This document shows, piece after piece, positions 16,860 through 25,784 of a DNA stretch of 64,000 nucleotides (position 1 is its first letter; every line of letters begins with the position of its first letter). The DNA comes from a virus: positions 1 through 64,000 of IMG/VR virus record IMGVR_UViG_3300032229_000798; one strand, given 5' to 3'. The notes under the pieces are model-generated. The model had not been told where the DNA came from. It did not search any database and worked only from the letters and a program-made list of their open reading frames with translations. Position numbers and translations under genes: made by a program.

Positions 16860-17168
16860 TTACATGAAGCATTCGTATTTGTTGTTTGGGTTATACTCGT
16901 TGACACTGTAGATAGCATTACGGCCACTACCAATCAACGAAGGTACCCCATTAATATCAACAATACTTCCACCGTTGTTGGTATCAAAAGAACCACCAGT
17001 ACCCTTGCCTTTGTAGTTAAGGGGGTCATCAATTCCGCCTTGTGCCTGTGTAGCGTTAGGGTGTGTAGAATTGTATTGAAGTCCTGATTGGTCAATATAG
17101 ACATTTTGAGCAACCATTTGTTGCCTTGCCTGATTGGCAATTTCTTCGAGTTTAGTGCAAGATGCCAT
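16860..17168 (-). CDS. Unknown small Gly/Asn-rich protein
   Basis: 102 residues. A short N-terminal helix (KLEEIANQARQQMVAQN) is followed by a Gly/Asn/Ser-rich stretch (GKGTGGSFDTNNGGSIVDI) that looks disordered or beta-structured. Two Cys residues, near each end. No family recognised. It overlaps the upstream gene by 17 bp and is the second gene after the duplicated upstream element, so probably a virion or assembly protein (inference). Confidence 0.55.
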   Translation of the reverse strand: MASCTKLEEIANQARQQMVAQNVYIDQSGLQYNSTHPNATQAQGGIDDPLNYKGKGTGGSFDTNNGGSIVDINGVPSLIGSGRNAIYSVNEYNPNNKYECFM

Positions 17169-17553
17169 TTTCTGTTAATTTTTTAAATGTGTTTTCTGTT
17201 ATCTTTACCCTTGTTGGGTTTTTGTTAGTGTCTTTTCCGTGTGCTTTCAAATATTGATTGCCCAATCCAGCAGCAGTCTTAAACGCTTTATCTTTTTCAA
17301 CACGCTTTCTAAGCATATTCAATTGGCCGTCCACCCACCTATAAAATAAATCCCCCCCGTGCATAAGTTTTTCGCCGTCCAACATCGAAGGATAATTCTT
17401 TTTAAAGTTCTTCAGGTCATCGTATTCCAAATATCCACGCTCAATAAAGTTCTTCAATTGCTGTGAAAATTGCCCTTTGGAAACCTCCCGAAGACGTGGT
17501 AAAAGTGCCTTTGGGAATACAACTTTTACCCCTATTAGATTACTGTTAGCCAT
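17152..17553 (-). CDS. Unknown basic protein (133 aa)
   Basis: 133 residues, basic, helical, with motifs LLPRLREVSKGQFSQQLKNF and LFYRWVDGQLNMLRKRVEKD. No family recognised. The start codon follows the 96-bp element that is also found before the 1656-residue baseplate protein gene; both genes begin ATGGCTAA. One exact TGGACGGCG copy (17373, LDGE) and one near-copy (17335, VDGQ) lie 38 bp apart. Confidence 0.65.
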   Translation of the reverse strand: MANSNLIGVKVVFPKALLPRLREVSKGQFSQQLKNFIERGYLEYDDLKNFKKNYPSMLDGEKLMHGGDLFYRWVDGQLNMLRKRVEKDKAFKTAAGLGNQYLKAHGKDTNKNPTRVKITENTFKKLTENGILH

Positions 17554-17567
17554 TTTATTTAAAAATC

Positions 17568-17663
17568 GTTACAAGTTATTGATTGTCAATGTGTTACAAA
17601 GGTTTTTTTGTATTCTGGAGGTGCTAAAAATATATATCTTTAAACTCCCGTAGATTACATTCT
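17568..17663 (-). repeat. Copy A of a duplicated 96-bp non-coding element
   Basis: This stretch aligns without gaps to 43943-44038. Over 17576-17663 I count 79 of 88 identical bases, and the distal 64 bp differ at only 2. The first 8 bp (GTTACAAG) are the exact reverse complement of the matching 8 bp in the other copy (CTTGTAAC). Both copies lie directly upstream of a minus-strand gene starting ATGGCTAA. Likely a shared promoter/leader or regulatory element; no known riboswitch fold is recognised. Confidence 0.85.
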
Positions 17664-17683
17664 AAAAGCGTTCTTTACTCCTT

Positions 17684-18127
17684 TTAAATCTTATTCTTTA
17701 TCTCTTCTTTCATAGCGTTGAAATTGGAGTTATCAGTCTTTGTAATGCCTGTGTCAAGGATGCTGTCCAATACAATAAATGCAGCTTCTGTTCTTTGATC
17801 TTCGTCTTGGATTGCAAGCAGTTTTTGAATTAAATCTTTCAAGGTTATCCTTATGCTATCCAAATTAAGCGGGTCTGAAAGTGCTTCTGAATTTGCAATT
17901 TCATCTTCATGTATAATCCAGCCGTTTGACGGGTATGGAAAGTAAGAGGATGCTCTGGCAGCTTGTGCAACGTGTGTATCTGTATCCAAAGTCTTTTCTC
18001 CATTCGCTCTCGACCTTGAAATCCCGACCTGCAAACCCATAGAACCAGGAGTATCGTCTGATGCTATTGTCATATCAGCAGACAAGATAGAGGAAAGCAT
18101 ATATTCTGGTATTAACACTTTTTTCAT
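17684..18127 (-). CDS. Unknown protein (147 aa)
   Basis: I start at the ATG at 18127 (MKKVLIPEYMLSSILSADM) because a late-type box lies 18 nt upstream. A longer frame to 18178 would contain that box and cross into the divergent gene. The product has Ser/Arg-rich and Asp-rich middle parts and an acidic C-terminal helix (LKDLIQKLLAIQDEDQRTEA). No family recognised. Late expression suggests a virion or morphogenesis role. Confidence 0.6.
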   Translation of the reverse strand: MKKVLIPEYMLSSILSADMTIASDDTPGSMGLQVGISRSRANGEKTLDTDTHVAQAARASSYFPYPSNGWIIHEDEIANSEALSDPLNLDSIRITLKDLIQKLLAIQDEDQRTEAAFIVLDSILDTGITKTDNSNFNAMKEEIKNKI

Positions 18128-18144
18128 TTTCAATTTATTTATTA

Positions 18145-18152
18145 ATAAATAT
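18145..18152 (-). promoter_or_regulatory. Late-type promoter candidate (ATATTTAT) for the 18127 gene
   Basis: Perfect octamer on the minus strand, 18 nt before the chosen ATG. It is part of a near-palindromic AT tract that could also serve the divergent 18159 gene. Confidence 0.55.
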
Positions 18153-18158
18153 AAGCAG

Positions 18159-19802
18159 TTGGCATATATAAACAGCAATTATCATAAGCAACTGGATATT
18201 AAGTTGTCCAGCATAGATTATTACGATTTGACCTTGTCAGATTATGATTTACTCTGTGGTTGTAACACTCCAGTATTACCCATTGTCTGCATAAATTTCA
18301 CTGGAACTACTTTTAACTACGGTGATGAAGTATGGAGTGGGAGTGTTAATGGGTTGGACGGCGAAATAACAGATTTTGGTATAACTGGTTATGATAACAG
18401 GAGGGTAGCTACATTGGAGTCTGCTTTAGGGGGGTTGGACGGCGATTTTCGGTTCATATTAAAAGCAGTTAGCGGAGATACTTTTGATTACACAATCCAA
18501 AGCGGAAGTCCAATACAATTATGTGGGGGATTTTATCAAGGATTTTATAAACTCGAAGGTCTTGAATATCAAACACTTCCAGACTTTTATAAGGACGGAT
18601 GGACAATAGAACTTTATTTGTCAAGCGGTGGATGCACTGCTTCGGGCAATACATTAAACAATCAATACCCCAATAACAGCGGTATTTTTTATTACTATGG
18701 TACAAGAGCGGAAAATAAATTCTGTTCATTAAAAGAACATTTACTTGGATATGAGGTAGCAAGCGGTGTTACATTTTTGGATGAATCAATACCCTTGACA
18801 TCTCACATCACACCCCCAGAAGGAGAAAGCTCCTTTTTGTTTTTTAATAGTTCGGGTCTCACCGATTTCTACGAAAACGCAACTGGTGTTACATTTGAAT
18901 TGCCGAACTGTTGTGACGGCTTAAAATACAATGCACTGGCTTTCAGATTAAAAGACAATGGAACAATCGGGTATAGATACCTTGGCACTTCTGGAACTTG
19001 TGTGGATGGCAAATTTGAAGAAGGTTTTCAAGTCTTTGAAAGATACACCACAGAAGCCGTAATAAAAGATGCCAATTACCATTTGGTAAGCATAACATTC
19101 AGAAGCAACGAACACCACACCTGCAAACCAAATAAACAAACATTTGGTATGTTGAGTATATATGTGGATGGATTTTTGAAAATCAGGGATTACAATTTCC
19201 CAAATATCATCCCATACGCCTTCGATGATCTACCAACGAAAGAATATGGAGTGCCGTATAATATCAGTATCGGCGGTGGAACACAAGGGCTTTTGGAAAT
19301 GCAACAAGACCCTCCTGTAACATACAACGTCTGCGATTATAGTTTCTTTATAGACCAATCACAAGGTATAAGCGGTGTCAGATATGATGGAGTAGATTAT
19401 TATACCCCAACAACATACGGTTTCAATGATGAATTATTGATATTGGATTTCTTGAAATCTGTAATCCCCGAAACAATTGTGTCATTTAGTTACACAAAAA
19501 CAGATTTTTATTTGGAATTTAATATGAGATTTGTTGAGGGCGACTTCGAACAAGTCTTTTATGAATTAGTTTTGGATGTAGGTAAGATTCACAATGTTTG
19601 TTCTCCAAACCTGCCACAATATTCACAAGCATACCCCAACAAACAAAATTGTTTTTCTTTCACTACCGACAACAATACTTGTGGGATTTTAGAAGAAAAT
19701 TTTGCTGGTAGCTTTATCGGTAAAATTTCCAAATTCTGTTTGTATGACAAGCCATTAGACATAGAAACAATTCGCTGTAATAATAACATCTATCAAAATT
19801 AA
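18159..19802 (+). CDS. Appendage protein with LamG/concanavalin-like fold
   Basis: 547 residues, Cys-rich for a phage protein (for example CCDGLKYN, CGGFYQ, CCD). Blocks such as DANYHLVSITFRSNEHH, GMLSIYVDGFLKIRDYNF, PYNISIGGGTQGLLE and FIGKISKFCLYDKPLDIETI match strands of the LamG sandwich, including the terminal Y-D-x-x-L motif. It probably binds glycans as a fibre or surface protein. The only usable start is TTG at 18159; no in-frame ATG occurs near it. Two sense motif copies (18355, 18436) lie 81 bp apart, both reading GLDG. Confidence 0.6.
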   Translation: MAYINSNYHKQLDIKLSSIDYYDLTLSDYDLLCGCNTPVLPIVCINFTGTTFNYGDEVWSGSVNGLDGEITDFGITGYDNRRVATLESALGGLDGDFRFILKAVSGDTFDYTIQSGSPIQLCGGFYQGFYKLEGLEYQTLPDFYKDGWTIELYLSSGGCTASGNTLNNQYPNNSGIFYYYGTRAENKFCSLKEHLLGYEVASGVTFLDESIPLTSHITPPEGESSFLFFNSSGLTDFYENATGVTFELPNCCDGLKYNALAFRLKDNGTIGYRYLGTSGTCVDGKFEEGFQVFERYTTEAVIKDANYHLVSITFRSNEHHTCKPNKQTFGMLSIYVDGFLKIRDYNFPNIIPYAFDDLPTKEYGVPYNISIGGGTQGLLEMQQDPPVTYNVCDYSFFIDQSQGISGVRYDGVDYYTPTTYGFNDELLILDFLKSVIPETIVSFSYTKTDFYLEFNMRFVEGDFEQVFYELVLDVGKIHNVCSPNLPQYSQAYPNKQNCFSFTTDNNTCGILEENFAGSFIGKISKFCLYDKPLDIETIRCNNNIYQN

Positions 19803-19805
19803 AAA

Positions 19806-20543
19806 ATGAAAAATTTGAGATTTATTAAAGATGCTGTAATAAAATCTTTGAATGAAGAGAAAACATCAAAAGATTTTGATATAAGACTAAAATGTTTACA
19901 GACGGCATTGGAACAAGAAATTGATAGATATAATAACGAAAATCTGGATGATAGATGGTCTGATATTAGACAAGAGTTGCGTAGAATTAACAACTATTTT
20001 GAAGACGGATATTTTCATGCAAACAAATATGATGTAGAAAAACAAATGTTTGATTTTTTAAAAAACTTGGATTATAGTAATCAATATAGTTATAAAAAAG
20101 GTACAAAAATTAGGTTATTGCCGAAGACAGACAGTGATGTACCTGTTTACAAAGCAATTGGAGACAAGGTTTTATTCAGAGGTGTTTCTTTGGAAGATTG
20201 GAACAGGATTAAAAGTCAAGGCTATATTGACAGTGATATGAGAGGTGCGATATTGGAAACAGAAGGAATTAATTTAGGGCAGATTCCAAGCACTGCTTTA
20301 TACTATCTTCCAGCTAATAAAGAAGGGGTTATACTTGCAATATCCCCAAAAAATTTGGATTTATATATGTTAGCAGATGAATATATTAGGGTTTTTGAAC
20401 CTATCCCAATAAAAAATGTTTTGAAAGTTTCTGATGTTTTTATAAAAAATGCAACAGGTGGACTTTTAACAACAAACACAGAAGAAAAAGTTAACGAGAT
20501 ATTTGAAACATTAAAAAAATTGAATGTTCGTATCAGTTGTTAA
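19806..20543 (+). CDS. ADP-ribosyltransferase-like protein with virion-leader-like N-terminus
   Basis: 245 residues. VLFRGVSLEDWNRIKSQGYI (about 122-141, R125) resembles the first strand of ART-fold enzymes, and PSTALYYLPANKEGVILAIS resembles the S-T-x strand. The third catalytic acidic residue is not obvious. Residues 14-20 (SLNEEKT) are identical in sequence and position to the second ART-like protein at 28284-28979. LNE|E fits the [LI]xE rule of T4 prohead protease sites. T4 Alt is an ART packed in the head and processed this way. An analogous injected effector is inference. No TGGACGGCG copy is present. Confidence 0.45.
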   Translation: MKNLRFIKDAVIKSLNEEKTSKDFDIRLKCLQTALEQEIDRYNNENLDDRWSDIRQELRRINNYFEDGYFHANKYDVEKQMFDFLKNLDYSNQYSYKKGTKIRLLPKTDSDVPVYKAIGDKVLFRGVSLEDWNRIKSQGYIDSDMRGAILETEGINLGQIPSTALYYLPANKEGVILAISPKNLDLYMLADEYIRVFEPIPIKNVLKVSDVFIKNATGGLLTTNTEEKVNEIFETLKKLNVRISC

Positions 20544-20559
20544 TAAAAAAATTTAATAT

Positions 20560-20916
20560 ATGAACTTCGCAATCAGAAAAGACAGTATGCTTCCAGTGTT
20601 AACTGTTGAAGTTTCCCAAGACGGATTCCATTCCAGTCGGACAATAAATGAACGATTGCAGAATGCCACCATTTCTTTTTTTATGGAGGAAATTGGTTCA
20701 TGTATCCCTATGATACAATGTGGGGAGTGTTGTTTATTTACTACACAACCTTGCAATGAATGCCCAGAGAAGGTTTATATACAATATAAGTGGGGTGCAA
20801 ATGACACAAAAAAAGCTGGAAAATATCGTGGATGGTTTGAGATAACATTCCTTGATGATAACAGCACCTTCATCGCACCTGTTAAAGATTCCTTACTGAT
20901 AACAATAATTCCATAA
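20560..20916 (+). CDS. Unknown small protein with Cys cluster
   Basis: 118 residues, beta-rich in appearance (VLTVEVSQDGFHSSRTINER, GKYRGWFEITFLDDNSTFIA). Five cysteines lie in a compact segment (CIPMIQCGECCLFTTQPCNE, plus one shortly after) that could bind zinc or iron or form disulfides. Family not recognised. It follows the ART-like gene by 16 bp on the plus strand and precedes the polymerase promoter. It could be a structural decoration or adaptor protein. Confidence 0.6.
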   Translation: MNFAIRKDSMLPVLTVEVSQDGFHSSRTINERLQNATISFFMEEIGSCIPMIQCGECCLFTTQPCNECPEKVYIQYKWGANDTKKAGKYRGWFEITFLDDNSTFIAPVKDSLLITIIP

Positions 20917-20920
20917 AAAG

Positions 20921-20952
20921 TTTGTCCACCTGAATTATTCTTCTTACCTTTG
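20921..20952 (+). promoter_or_regulatory. Host-type promoter for DNA polymerase
   Basis: TTTG at 20921-20924, a 20-nt spacer, then TACCTTTG at 20945-20952; the polymerase ATG follows 26 nt later. Same spacing as the promoters at 2034 and 14551. Confidence 0.8.
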
Positions 20953-20978
20953 CGCTGAACATTAAAAATGATACAGAT

Positions 20979-23900
20979 ATGCTTGGTAATAAAATTAATT
21001 TGAGGCTCGAAGACATTGAAAATCTTCTTCATGGTAAAGACCCAGAAGAAGGTATTCGATATATTGATGCCAATAACTTCTCCCCAGAAGTTAAGGTTTT
21101 TATCAGGAGACCAGAAGATGAAAAGGTATCAATCAAAAAAGATACCTTTAGACCCTTTCTTTGGTTCAAAGGTTTTGATTTTGAAAAAGATTTTGCTTGG
21201 GAATATTTTGCAATACCCGAATCTGATTACAATGAATTGGATCACTGTATTTTATACAAAGGCACTGTTCATTTTCTTGACGAGAACTTGAAGGTTGTAT
21301 GTCAGACTTATGACGGTACGGAAGTGATTGTAAAAAGATTTTTGTCTGATGTAGAAGACAGGAGGAGGCTTTGTTATTCCAAAATGAAGGAATATAACAT
21401 CGAGATTGAAGAGAAGACAACGAAGATAGACAAGAACAAGAATATTGCGCGTCTTGAAAATGGTTTCAAGTATCTGGTTCATATAAATCCGCCAGATGAA
21501 CCCAGACCATATACCAACCCTTTTATTGGCTATACAAAAACAGGTTATGTTAAAAACATAAACGGTTCATATAATAACCTCCTTGATTTTTTCATGGAAG
21601 GTGGTTTGGATATATGGAAGAAGTCTGGAGTGTTTTTGGACGGCGAAAAGTTTGAAAATTTTTGGTCAGAGGGTACACCATTCCAAAAGCTCATGTTTTT
21701 CTTTGGCTTCCCGATGAAAAGCAATCTTTTCACTTTGGTTGATGAAGAGGATGCAGACGATGATATTTTCAACACATACGACGATGACAGGAAACAATAT
21801 CTTTCGATTGTAAACTTCGACGAATTTTTAGACCTCACATTCAAGATTTTCAATGAGAAGTTGAAAATGACAAATGTGTTTGAGTTTTATGAAAAGAAGA
21901 TAAAAGATAAAGATTTAGATTTTCTTAGGAAGCATTCAAAAGAGTTATATTCAGCTCTTAACTTGAAAATAGATAAAATCAAGTTCCAAGACCTTATTGA
22001 TAACGAATATACATTCGACTCAAGAAAAGGATTCAAGAACCTGAATAACACTTTTATTGAACACGGTATTGATGTCTTTTACGGTGAAGAACGTCTTTTC
22101 TTTGCAAATACTGCTCTTGAGCAGTATATGATCCAGTCTGGTAAAAGGCTTTTCAAAGGATTTGAAGAATACACTGAACTTCGTATTATGACTATGGACA
22201 TAGAAACGAAGGCACAGGAGGCTTTTGCATATCGAAATGACGCTGCACTTCACGCCACTATGGGTAGGATATTCAAAATCGGTATCTATTGTAACAATGG
22301 ATTGGAAGTGGTTTTGAATGCCAGCAATGATAAAGAGGAAAAAGAAATTATTGAAAAGTTCTTTGAAATTATGATGGAAACAGACCCAGACCTGTTTCTT
22401 ACCTACAATGGAGAAGGTTTTGATTTTCCTTTCATTATCAAAAGATATGAACTGTTAAATCGTTTGAGGGATGAAGATGCTGCATTAAATGCTTTGAGGC
22501 ATTTGCTAAAAGATTACTATTCCAAATTCGAAGGTGTTTATATTTCCAACAAAAACACCCTGACAAGAAGGAATGGAAACTTAAAGGTTGGTGGAAGCAG
22601 TGAGAAATATACACAAACAAATATCCTCGGCATAAATCTGTGTGATACCATGTTCGCTGTAAAGCGTGCTTCTGCTATCAACAAACAAATACCTAACTTT
22701 AAATTAAAAGATAATGTTAAGTTTGCTGGTTTGGCTAAACCGAATAGGGTTTATGTGGACGGCGGAAAAATCGGGGAAATAGAAAATTCGCCGTCCACCT
22801 TCTACCTAAACCCATCAAACGGACATTACATAAAATACCACAAAGAAATAATTTTTGAGAGAGATGAATACAAAGAAACCAATATCAAGAAAAAAGCTGC
22901 AACAACTTTTATTTACGGCGATGAAAATGTATTATACACATTCGATGCAAAGTCTGATGGGAGATTTATGCAGACCTGCGAAAATACGATTGAATTTAAA
23001 GCAGACGAAGATGTAGAAATATTCTTTGAGAGGCTTTACAGTAGATTTAAACAATATGATAAAGTCTGCTTTCAACATCAAAATTATGTCGGTAAGTGGC
23101 TTGAAAAAGAAGACCCACAAAAGTTTTCTACCCTTAAATTCCTTTTGAAAGATTTAAGGGAAAATCTGGATAATAAGTCTTTCTTCTACCCTGAAATCAA
23201 TTTTGAAGAATATATTGAAACAACAGGTGCCGACATCATAAAAAGGTATCTGATAGACGACCTTTGGGAGACAGCCAAACTTGATGAGCATTACAGTCAA
23301 GCTACATTCCTGATTTCAAAGTGGCTCCCGACATCATATCAAAGGGCCGCTACTATGGGAGGTGCTACCGTTTGGAAATTGCTTTTGACCACGTACTCTT
23401 ACGAATACGGACTCGCTATTCCAGAGTTCGATGAACCAAGGGAGTTTAGTGGAGGTCTTGTGGCGTTAATATCTTGTGGGTATCATGGAAAGTCTTTTAA
23501 AGCAGACTTCTCCTCACTCTACCCTGCGGAGTTCTATGTCCATGTGGATAGCCCTGAAATAGATTTATTAGGGGTTTACAAGCTCTTCATGTACTATGGT
23601 TGGTCGACACGTATCAAGTACAAACAGTTGATGAATGAACACAAGGAAAAAGGTGAAATGTCACTTAGTAAAAAATACGAAGTAAGACAATTACCTATCA
23701 AAATTCTTATCAACAGTTTCTACGGTATGATGGGTGCAGCAGGTGTTACACCATTTGCTGATCTCGTTGTTGCGCAAGCGGTAACTTGCTCTGGAAGGCA
23801 ACACCTTCGACACCTTATCAAATGGTTTACAAAGAAAGGGTTTTACGCTACCATCGCACATACAGACGGTGTATTCTTTTCTATTAACAAAGCAGACTTG

Positions 23901-25082
23901 TCCTACAAATATATTGGCAAGGCAATCAACTGGCTTGTTAAAAAAGACAAGGAATATGAAGGTATCGCAGCTTATGTGGCAGAATACAATGACACCTTTA
24001 TGAAAGGTATCATGGGTCTTGATATTGATGAAATCGTGGAATCAGTAATCAATTTCTCCAAAGGAAACTATATCTACCTCAAGAAAGCCAAAAACAAAAA
24101 GACTGGTGTGGAGGAAGACAAATTAGAGATTATTGGAGGCGCAATCATTAAAAAAACGCAGTCTGAATATATCACGGAGTTTGTGGAAAAAGAAGTTGTG
24201 AAATTGATGAGAGGTGATGCACTCGGTTTTCTCAATGCTTACTGGGATTATATCAGCCTGATACAAGACAAGAAGCTAAATGTCAATCTTATTACATCGA
24301 AAGCTAAAATCAAGAAGAGCAAGAATGAATATCTGGAACATATCAAAGGTGTTAACAAAAACGGACAGCCATTGAATAGGCAGGTGCACATGGAAATGCT
24401 TATAAATGCTGGTGTAGATTTTGATATGGGTGATACAGTCTATTATGTCAACACTGGAACGAATGAGAAAGATAAAGATAGTATGAGTGTAAATACTACT
24501 TTTGCTACCTGTGACATTTCAGATGTTAATATTAACGACATTACAAAAGTTATGGCTACTAATGACAGGAACCGTATCAAAAGTTATCTTGTCAGGATTT
24601 ATGAGCAAGGTTATTTGACTGTCAATAGTAAGTGTATGGACGGCGATTTGATTGCATTTTTGGATGATATTGCGACTTGGAAAAACATCAAATTCAAAAC
24701 AAAGACCTTGAAGAAAGGCGTGTTTGTAGAATTTATCAAAACAGAGTTTATCATAAATTGTACGTTGGTTGACACCTACAAGTCAGACAACTTTATCAAC
24801 TACAATAGTGTTCTTTATATAGATAAATTCAATAAAGCCGTCCACCCACTATTCGTAGTCTTTAAACCCGAATTAAGGGAGAAATTAATGATTAAGGATA
24901 AGAGAGACAGACCCTTTGTGTTGGAATCTGATTTGGAACTCATCAACAGTATTCCATTTGCAGGTAAAGAAAAGAAGACACAAATGAGCTATGAAGAAGT
25001 GATGGAGATAACAAAAGAAGAAGATGAATATTGGAGCTTTGTTAAAATAAGCCCAGACGATTTCAACGTCGAAAGAGCCTAA
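20979..25082 (+). CDS. Family B DNA polymerase, long form with unusual motif C
   Basis: 1367 residues, about half again as long as T4 gp43. Exonuclease motifs: MTMDIETK (D407, E409), TYNGEGFDFPFIIKRY (ExoII) and YLIDDLWET (ExoIII). Polymerase motifs: KADFSSLYPAEF (motif A, D843), LPIKILINSFYGMMGA (motif B, N912) and TIAHTDGVFFS (motif C, D963). Motif C reads HTDG where most enzymes have DTDS; the Asp equivalent to the essential second acid is kept. Extra length lies before ExoI (about 300 residues) and between ExoII and motif A. No intein junctions seen. Its 3' end overlaps the convergent phosphatase gene by 4 bp. Confidence 0.93.
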   Translation: MLGNKINLRLEDIENLLHGKDPEEGIRYIDANNFSPEVKVFIRRPEDEKVSIKKDTFRPFLWFKGFDFEKDFAWEYFAIPESDYNELDHCILYKGTVHFLDENLKVVCQTYDGTEVIVKRFLSDVEDRRRLCYSKMKEYNIEIEEKTTKIDKNKNIARLENGFKYLVHINPPDEPRPYTNPFIGYTKTGYVKNINGSYNNLLDFFMEGGLDIWKKSGVFLDGEKFENFWSEGTPFQKLMFFFGFPMKSNLFTLVDEEDADDDIFNTYDDDRKQYLSIVNFDEFLDLTFKIFNEKLKMTNVFEFYEKKIKDKDLDFLRKHSKELYSALNLKIDKIKFQDLIDNEYTFDSRKGFKNLNNTFIEHGIDVFYGEERLFFANTALEQYMIQSGKRLFKGFEEYTELRIMTMDIETKAQEAFAYRNDAALHATMGRIFKIGIYCNNGLEVVLNASNDKEEKEIIEKFFEIMMETDPDLFLTYNGEGFDFPFIIKRYELLNRLRDEDAALNALRHLLKDYYSKFEGVYISNKNTLTRRNGNLKVGGSSEKYTQTNILGINLCDTMFAVKRASAINKQIPNFKLKDNVKFAGLAKPNRVYVDGGKIGEIENSPSTFYLNPSNGHYIKYHKEIIFERDEYKETNIKKKAATTFIYGDENVLYTFDAKSDGRFMQTCENTIEFKADEDVEIFFERLYSRFKQYDKVCFQHQNYVGKWLEKEDPQKFSTLKFLLKDLRENLDNKSFFYPEINFEEYIETTGADIIKRYLIDDLWETAKLDEHYSQATFLISKWLPTSYQRAATMGGATVWKLLLTTYSYEYGLAIPEFDEPREFSGGLVALISCGYHGKSFKADFSSLYPAEFYVHVDSPEIDLLGVYKLFMYYGWSTRIKYKQLMNEHKEKGEMSLSKKYEVRQLPIKILINSFYGMMGAAGVTPFADLVVAQAVTCSGRQHLRHLIKWFTKKGFYATIAHTDGVFFSINKADLSYKYIGKAINWLVKKDKEYEGIAAYVAEYNDTFMKGIMGLDIDEIVESVINFSKGNYIYLKKAKNKKTGVEEDKLEIIGGAIIKKTQSEYITEFVEKEVVKLMRGDALGFLNAYWDYISLIQDKKLNVNLITSKAKIKKSKNEYLEHIKGVNKNGQPLNRQVHMEMLINAGVDFDMGDTVYYVNTGTNEKDKDSMSVNTTFATCDISDVNINDITKVMATNDRNRIKSYLVRIYEQGYLTVNSKCMDGDLIAFLDDIATWKNIKFKTKTLKKGVFVEFIKTEFIINCTLVDTYKSDNFINYNSVLYIDKFNKAVHPLFVVFKPELREKLMIKDKRDRPFVLESDLELINSIPFAGKEKKTQMSYEEVMEITKEEDEYWSFVKISPDDFNVERA
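22755..22798. repeat. Inverted pair of the TGGACGGCG word inside the polymerase gene
   Basis: GTGGACGGCG at 22755-22764 and its exact complement at 22789-22798 are separated by 24 nt. This gives a perfect 10-bp inverted repeat inside coding sequence, read as VDGG on one side and NSPST on the other. Confidence 0.85.
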
Positions 25083-25774
25083 AGTTTATAAAGTTTCTTT
25101 GTTAGTTGGCTCTGATGATATTCCATAGATTCCAAATTCATAATCGTTAACTTCCCACCATTACCAGAACCCGTATCAATGTTTAATACATTCGATGCGG
25201 TTTCTGGTCTATGGGAAATAGTTGGAGTATGACCTATTATTACTTTCGAGAAAGTAAAATCCATGTTTGTGAAGTTGTACTTTAAAAGTCTGTCTTGGGA
25301 AGCAGACACCAAAGCCTTTTGCCAAAGCGTCCTGTTGATTGCAAAGTTTATTGCTTTTTGATTGATTACAGATTTCCTTGTGTCGAAACCTGCATGACAA
25401 ATGAAGAAGTCTCCGTGATGATACCAATAATTGACTTTATTGAAATAGTCTTGTAGATGTTCTTTTACGTCTTTATTTTTCTGGAGTATTTCTATTGTCT
25501 TCTCACCACCAGATTTAAGCCATGTTTTATTTATCTTACCTTGTTCGACCCAATACTTAACCCAAAGGTCATGGTTCCCCATACAGGCTTTTAAATGCTT
25601 TATTTTCAATAGCTCATTCAGACATTCGTTTGGGGAGTTTGCATGGCCGTCGAAAAGATCCCCGACAAAATACAATATATCTTTTTTGTAATCAAAATTT
25701 ACCTTCTCAAAAAGTTGCATCAAACCTTTATAGTTGCTATGCAAATCCCCCAAAACAAATGCTCGATTATTCAA
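25079..25774 (-). CDS. Calcineurin-like metallophosphatase
   Basis: 231 residues with the complete set of PPP/lambda-phosphatase metal motifs: GDLHSN, GDLFDG, GNHD, ICHAGF and IIGHTPT. It would hydrolyse phosphomonoesters (phosphoprotein or nucleotide) using two metals. The start is TTG at 25774; no ATG is near, and the frame fits the first strand NRAFVLGDLH. It is close behind the 25785-26117 gene and converges on the polymerase gene. Substrate unknown. Confidence 0.93.
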   Translation of the reverse strand: MNNRAFVLGDLHSNYKGLMQLFEKVNFDYKKDILYFVGDLFDGHANSPNECLNELLKIKHLKACMGNHDLWVKYWVEQGKINKTWLKSGGEKTIEILQKNKDVKEHLQDYFNKVNYWYHHGDFFICHAGFDTRKSVINQKAINFAINRTLWQKALVSASQDRLLKYNFTNMDFTFSKVIIGHTPTISHRPETASNVLNIDTGSGNGGKLTIMNLESMEYHQSQLTKKLYKL

Positions 25775-25784
25775 GAGTTATTCT

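Noticed and set aside
17554-17683. Insertion sequence ends or a phage attachment site at the duplicated element
   Set aside because: No transposase or integrase gene lies next to either copy, and no target duplication is visible; an upstream regulatory element is simpler.
20979-25082. Intein or split polymerase as the cause of the long DNA polymerase
   Set aside because: No Cys/Ser start, no HN-Cys end and no dodecapeptide homing motifs were seen; the frame and base composition are continuous.
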